Source: Chondrilla cf. caribensis (taxonomy: Eukaryota > Porifera > Demospongiae > Chondrillida > Chondrillidae). Taken from it: a stretch of DNA of 64,000 bases. The stretch spans positions 246,001 to 310,000 of the forward strand of contig OZ026547.1 in the NCBI GenBank assembly GCA_964020155.1. Reading direction: 5' to 3'. The notes below the pieces were generated by a model. That model was given only the letters and a program-made list of their open reading frames with translations. It did no database searches and had not been told where the DNA came from. The first letter of the stretch is position 1, and each line of letters begins with the position of its first letter. Below, piece by piece: positions 60,325-64,000 of this stretch. The position numbers were made by a program, and so were the translations under genes.

Positions 60325-62940
60325 ATGTGTGTGTGTGCATGTGCCTGCATGTGTGTGAGGTGTTCATGTGCACATAGTAAGCTACCTACGTACTTATCAA
60401 AGTCTTGGAAGCATGGCTTGGCAAGTATCCTCCTCTGTAGAACCTGCTCCTTCAGTCGGTACTTGACAGTTGAGAGGAGAGCTTCTTGTTCACTGGTCAC
60501 ATCTCCAGACCAGTGGATGGCCCCTGGATTGGGAATGGGAGGTCCCTTTATGGTCAGCCTCTTCGTAGGTGCTAGCTCCAGACCAGCCTCGCCATAAGCT
60601 GTGCAGTAGAAAGTGGGGGTAGGGGGCAGTATCCACTCATGTACGTATGTATGCATCTGTTACTATGCATGTACATACATATATACACATACGTATGTAT
60701 ACAGTACATGTGAAACATATACGTACATAAACCACCCAATGCTACTAACTACACATGTATGTACATATGTATGTATGTATACGTACTATAGTAAACTATG
60801 TATGTGTATATACGTACGTATGTACATAGATATATTATACGTATGCACGTATGGACCAACCTCTGTCAATATCAGCGAGAAACCTCTTCCACAGGACGTG
60901 GTCCTTCTTCTTGGGGTCACTGTAGAGGGAGCAGAGTGCGGCAAACTCCTCCTGGGTGAGGTCAGAGTGTTTCATGGACGACAGGCCTTGACGGAACCGG
61001 GACATGCTGATGGATCCCGATCTGAGGGGGTCAAAGTCTTCAAAGTGTTCAGACACCTATATGTGGGTATACATACATACGTATGTGTGATCGTCAAATG
61101 GGAGGGATTAGAGGGTGGCATCACACAGACAGATGTACAACTACCACACACTGTATAAACGTACATGATCCTTGCAATTAACTTGAATCTCGTTAATTGC
61201 ATAATTAGTCCCAAGTTTATCGTTAGTGTGTGTGTTGCCATGGGTTTGCAAACTGATGGACACAATTTACCTGTCTACAGGATATTGGGCTCACACTGGG
61301 ATAGCATAGGGAACACACACAGAACACACAGGTACACACATGTGGAGAGCACACAAGTACTACGTGCATACACACAAGAAGAGCACACAGGTACACACAT
61401 GTGGAGAGCACACAAGTACTACGTACGTACATACACATACAGGGGCACACAGGTACACACATGTGGAGAGCACACAAGTACTATGTACATACACACACAA
61501 GAAGAGCACACAGGTACACACATGTGGAGAGCACACAAGTACTACGTACATACATACACAAGGGCACACAGGTACGTATGTACACAAGAAGGCCAAACTT
61601 ACTCTTACTCTGTTGACATCCACAAATTCTTTTATCCTTGCAACCAGGAGGGGGACGTTGACAGTACTGGTGTGAACTGGTTTTGGCTCGTTACCACTGC
61701 GGCTGATGGGAGCCATCTCGGCCAGTGGTGTCTCATCCTCGTAGACCTGACCAGTGTACTCGTCATCAATGGCCTGGATGAAGGCAGAATAGTTGACGTC
61801 ACCACCGATGGGGTTTTCGAATTTCCTCTCAATCAGCTTGAGGTCCTCCGCTGATACTTGCAGGGACAGGAAGTGGAGGAGTCGGCTGAACTGAGGCTTA
61901 GTGACTCCGCGTGTGTACCCCTTACCCTGGAGATGAAAAAACACAAATCACTCATGTTGACATAATCCCTAAGGCACATACATATTATGTACCTACGTAC
62001 GTACATAGGAATACGTATATACATACATACAGCACGCACCATATTCCTCACAGTACACTCCTCCACCCACCCCCACCTATAACCACACCCACCCCCACCC
62101 ACACCTACATCACACCCACATCACACTCACACCCACCCACACCCACATCACACACCCACCCACACCCACATCACACCCACATCACACTCACACCCACCCG
62201 ATCATAATCCCTGCAGAAAGGGTAGACTAACAACCTCCTCTTCTTCACTTCTTCCTTCAGTTTGGAAATAATCTCCTGTAGTCTCTGCTCTTCCTCGGAA
62301 CTGAGAGCATTCAGTGGCTGCAAGTATTCAACATAAGTACATACGTATACGTGTGGATGTGATGCCTGTGGAGTCATGCATCATGTATGTATGTACATGC
62401 ATACATACTATGTTTCAAGTATGAGGTATATGTCAGTACACGTTATGAGATGATAACTGTACTACGTACATGACTCCTCGCATCCTGTACAAAATTACCA
62501 GATGCATGTACGTACACAAACAGCTACATACACATGTAATTACATGCATGAAATATGCACGTATGTACGTACGTCCACTACAACACAAGCCTTCCTACCC
62601 TTGATAGATGTCCCCTGGGAGGCCTGTACACACTAGTGGTGGGGTTCTTCTCCAAGTTGGGGACGTTGTAGGCGTTCTCCATCATGTCACAGAATCCCTT
62701 GTACCTTACTCTGCCGTCTTCAGTCCTAAAATGGTCCGCTATCCTCTGTATTTCCTCGCAGGTGAGGTGTGCCAGCTGACCACAGCACAGGGAGAGACCA
62801 CACACAAACTGGTTCTCAGTGATGACTCCACTCCTCAGCTTGTCGTGGTCCTTGAAGAACTCTGTGGTGCGAATCCCATTCTTGTACACAACATCTTGTA
62901 TCCGAGCAAATATATCCTCAATAGAGGAGACAGGAGGGTC
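56953..62940 (-). CDS. Multi-EF-hand-like protein, 10 exons, 5' incomplete (698 aa here)
   Basis: Exons in transcript order are 62599-62940, 62198-62317, 61603-61926, 60861-61056, 60394-60598, 58955-59249, 58290-58438, 57682-57886, 57229-57343 and 56953-57098. They sum to 2097 bases and join in one frame with GT-AG introns. The first begins at an acceptor (TTTCCACAG), so the N-terminus lies beyond the window. Six EF-hand-like pairs recur about every 115 residues, starting near residues 31, 150, 268, 392, 505 and 622 (for example FFKDHDKLRSGVITENQF, DFDKHHHGYITRSQF, FFEDYDKVHIGSVTRSQF). Each is followed by a V-x-Y-x-x-F second helix pair. The loops keep DxD and a Gly but have extra residues and lack the Glu at position 12, so calcium binding is doubtful. 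Proteins of this layout occur in protists and invertebrates, often linked to cilia (recollection, not shown). Its last exon is copied five times to the left. Confidence 0.85.
57975..58085. repeat. 17-bp intronic repeat
   Basis: The unit ACCACCTGTCTACAGAG occurs about six times, followed by an inverted relative (GGTGGTCTTTACAGACAGGT). Confidence 0.85.
58184..58270. mobile_element. hAT-like element fragment in intron
   Basis: CAGGGCCGTAGCCATCGAAT and GTGAAGTGGTCCGGTTTATG match the left end of the element at 12750. Confidence 0.7.
58637..58918. repeat. Intronic (CA)n tracts
   Basis: CA tracts lie at 58637-58683 and 58800-58916, followed by an A-rich stretch just before the exon at 58955. Confidence 0.9.
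59440..60350. repeat. Intronic (TG)n tract of about 900 bp
   Basis: A TG repeat is broken by TACGTGTCACTGTGTATG and GTGTATACG phrases that recur in blocks, so segments of the tract have been duplicated. It occupies most of the intron between exons 60394-60598 and 58955-59249. Long open frames across it are artefacts. Confidence 0.95.
61320..61580. repeat. Intronic repeat of about 60 bp, 4 units
   Basis: The unit includes CACAGGTACACACATGTGGA and GAGCACACAAGTACTACGTA. Confidence 0.85.
62040..62197. repeat. Intronic CCCACA-rich tract
   Basis: Repeated ACCCACATCACAC-type phrases lie directly beside the donor of the exon 62198-62317. Confidence 0.8.
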
Positions 62941-62984
62941 CTGTGGAAATGAAGGTAACAAAAAATGAACGTATGTATGTACAT

Positions 62985-64000
62985 TGCAACAGAGTGAGGT
63001 AGAGAGTGGTAGTGAGTAGGAAAGTGAGGTAGTGAGTGGCAGAGAGTGGCTTAGAGAGGTAGGTAGAGAGGGGTAGGTAGAGAGAGGTAGGGAGTGGCTT
63101 AGAGAGGTAGGTAGAGAGAGGTACTTAGGGAGTGGCTTAGAGAGATGGGTAGAGAGAGGTAGGGAGTGGCTTAGAGAGGTAGGTAGAGAGAGGTAGGTAG
63201 TGGCTTAGAGAGGTGGGTAGAGAGAGGTAGGGAGTGGGTTAGAGAGGTACGTAGGTAGAAAGAGGTAGGGAGTGGCTTAGATAGGTGGGTAGAGAGAGAG
63301 GTAGGTAGTGGCTTAGAGAGGTAGGTAGAGAGAGAGGTAGGGAGTCGCTTAGAGAGGTAGGTAGAGAGAGGTAGGTAGTGGCTTAGAGAGGCAGGTAGAG
63401 AGAGGTAGAGAGTGGCTTAGAGAGGTGGGTAGAGAGAGAGGTACGTAGGGAGTGGCTTAGAGAGGTAGGTAGAAAGAGGTAGGGAGTGGCTTAGATAGGT
63501 GGGTAGAGAGAGAGGTAGGTAGTGGCTTAGAGAGGTAGGTAGAGAGAGGTAGGTAGTGGCTTAGAGAGGTAGGTAGAGAGAGGTAGGTAGTGGCTTAGAG
63601 AGGTGGGTAGAGAGAGGTAGGGAGTGGTTTAGAGAGGTGGGTAGAGAGAGAGGTACGTAGGGAGTGGCTTAGAGAGGTAGGTAGAGAGAGGTATGGAGTG
63701 GCTTAGATAGGTGGGTAGAGAGAGGTAGGGAGTGATTTAGAGAGGTAGGTAGAGAGAGGTAGGGAGTGGCTTAGAGAGGTGGGTAGAGAGAGAGGTATGG
63801 AGTGGCTTAGAGAGGTAGGTAGAGAGAGGTAGGTAGTGGCTTAGAGAGGTGGGTAGAGAGAGGTAGGGAGTGGCTTAGAGAGGTAGGTAGAGAGAGGTAG
63901 GGAGTGGCTTAGAGAGGTGGGTAGAGAGAGGTAGAGAGTGGCTTAGAGAGGTAGGTAGAGAGAGGTAGGGAGTGGCTTAGAGAGGTGGGTAGTGAGAGGT
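62985..64000. repeat. 34-bp purine-rich minisatellite, about 30 units, open at the window end
   Basis: The unit is about AGAGAGGTAGGTAGAGAGAG plus GTAGGGAGTGGCTT. Variants GTGGG and GTAGG partly alternate. The plus strand is almost all purine plus T, with C nearly only in GGCTT. It lies in the intron upstream of the first visible EF-hand exon. Confidence 0.95.

Overview
This window is eukaryotic, most likely an invertebrate animal genome. Genes are split into small exons by short GT-AG introns (75-270 bases in the best cases), coding density is low, and long (CA/TG)n tracts, minisatellites and small DNA-transposon relics fill the space between them. Two points fit a metazoan: an exon pair that closely matches the animal p97/VCP ATPase, and a multi-EF-hand-like gene. 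An early-branching group such as sponges is a guess; the sequence alone does not settle the species.

The plus strand of the left five-sixths is dominated by one amplified four-exon gene family that I do not recognise. Its product is a 340-390 residue protein with a short conserved leader, a hydrophobic stretch, a helical CUE-like segment, a long charged coiled coil and an acidic tail. Five copies look intact: 2525-4164, 8383-10130, 16143-20154, 30770-32493 and 50189-51839. A sixth (25224-27000) is complete except for one in-frame stop. The copies fall into two structural types. They share the start and the last ~45 residues but carry different middle cassettes (end of exon 2, all of exon 3, first part of exon 4). 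Around them lie orphan first exons, truncated second exons and one orphan third exon.

The right end (56953-62940, minus strand) holds ten consecutive exons of a multi-EF-hand-like protein. They join in phase to 698 residues, and the 5' end lies outside the window. Its terminal exon (56953-57098) was swept into the amplification: five further copies, all on the minus strand, sit downstream of five coiled-coil gene copies. A repeat unit is therefore 'coiled-coil gene (+) followed by an EF-hand terminal exon (-)'. A polyQ-containing terminal exon of another plus-strand gene (56274-56601) converges on the EF-hand gene.

Region by region: 1-2.5 kb, 3' flank of a previous copy, a MITE and an exon-2 fragment. 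2.5-5.9 kb, type I unit. 6-8.2 kb, TG tracts, orphan exon 3 and a VCP fragment. 8.3-11.1 kb, type II unit. 11.1-16 kb, minisatellites, a hAT-like element, a MITE and a scrambled copy. 16-22 kb, type I unit with a fold-back element in intron 2. 22.2-24.1 kb, an unknown terminal exon and a 1.4-kb array with no G on the plus strand. 25-30 kb, nonsense-bearing type I copy and duplicated, palindrome-rich flank. 30.5-33.9 kb, type II unit. 34-38.4 kb, repeats. 38.4-48 kb, higher-order repeat array holding orphan first exons and at least 29 sites that match the RFX/X-box consensus. 49.2-53.4 kb, type I unit. 53.4-56.9 kb, CA tracts, exon relics and the polyQ exon. 57-64 kb, EF-hand gene with TG-rich introns and a 34-bp minisatellite running off the end.

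Most novel: the cassette-swapped coiled-coil family, the parallel arrays of spare first exons and spare EF-hand terminal exons that keep splice sites and phase, and the X-box-rich array.
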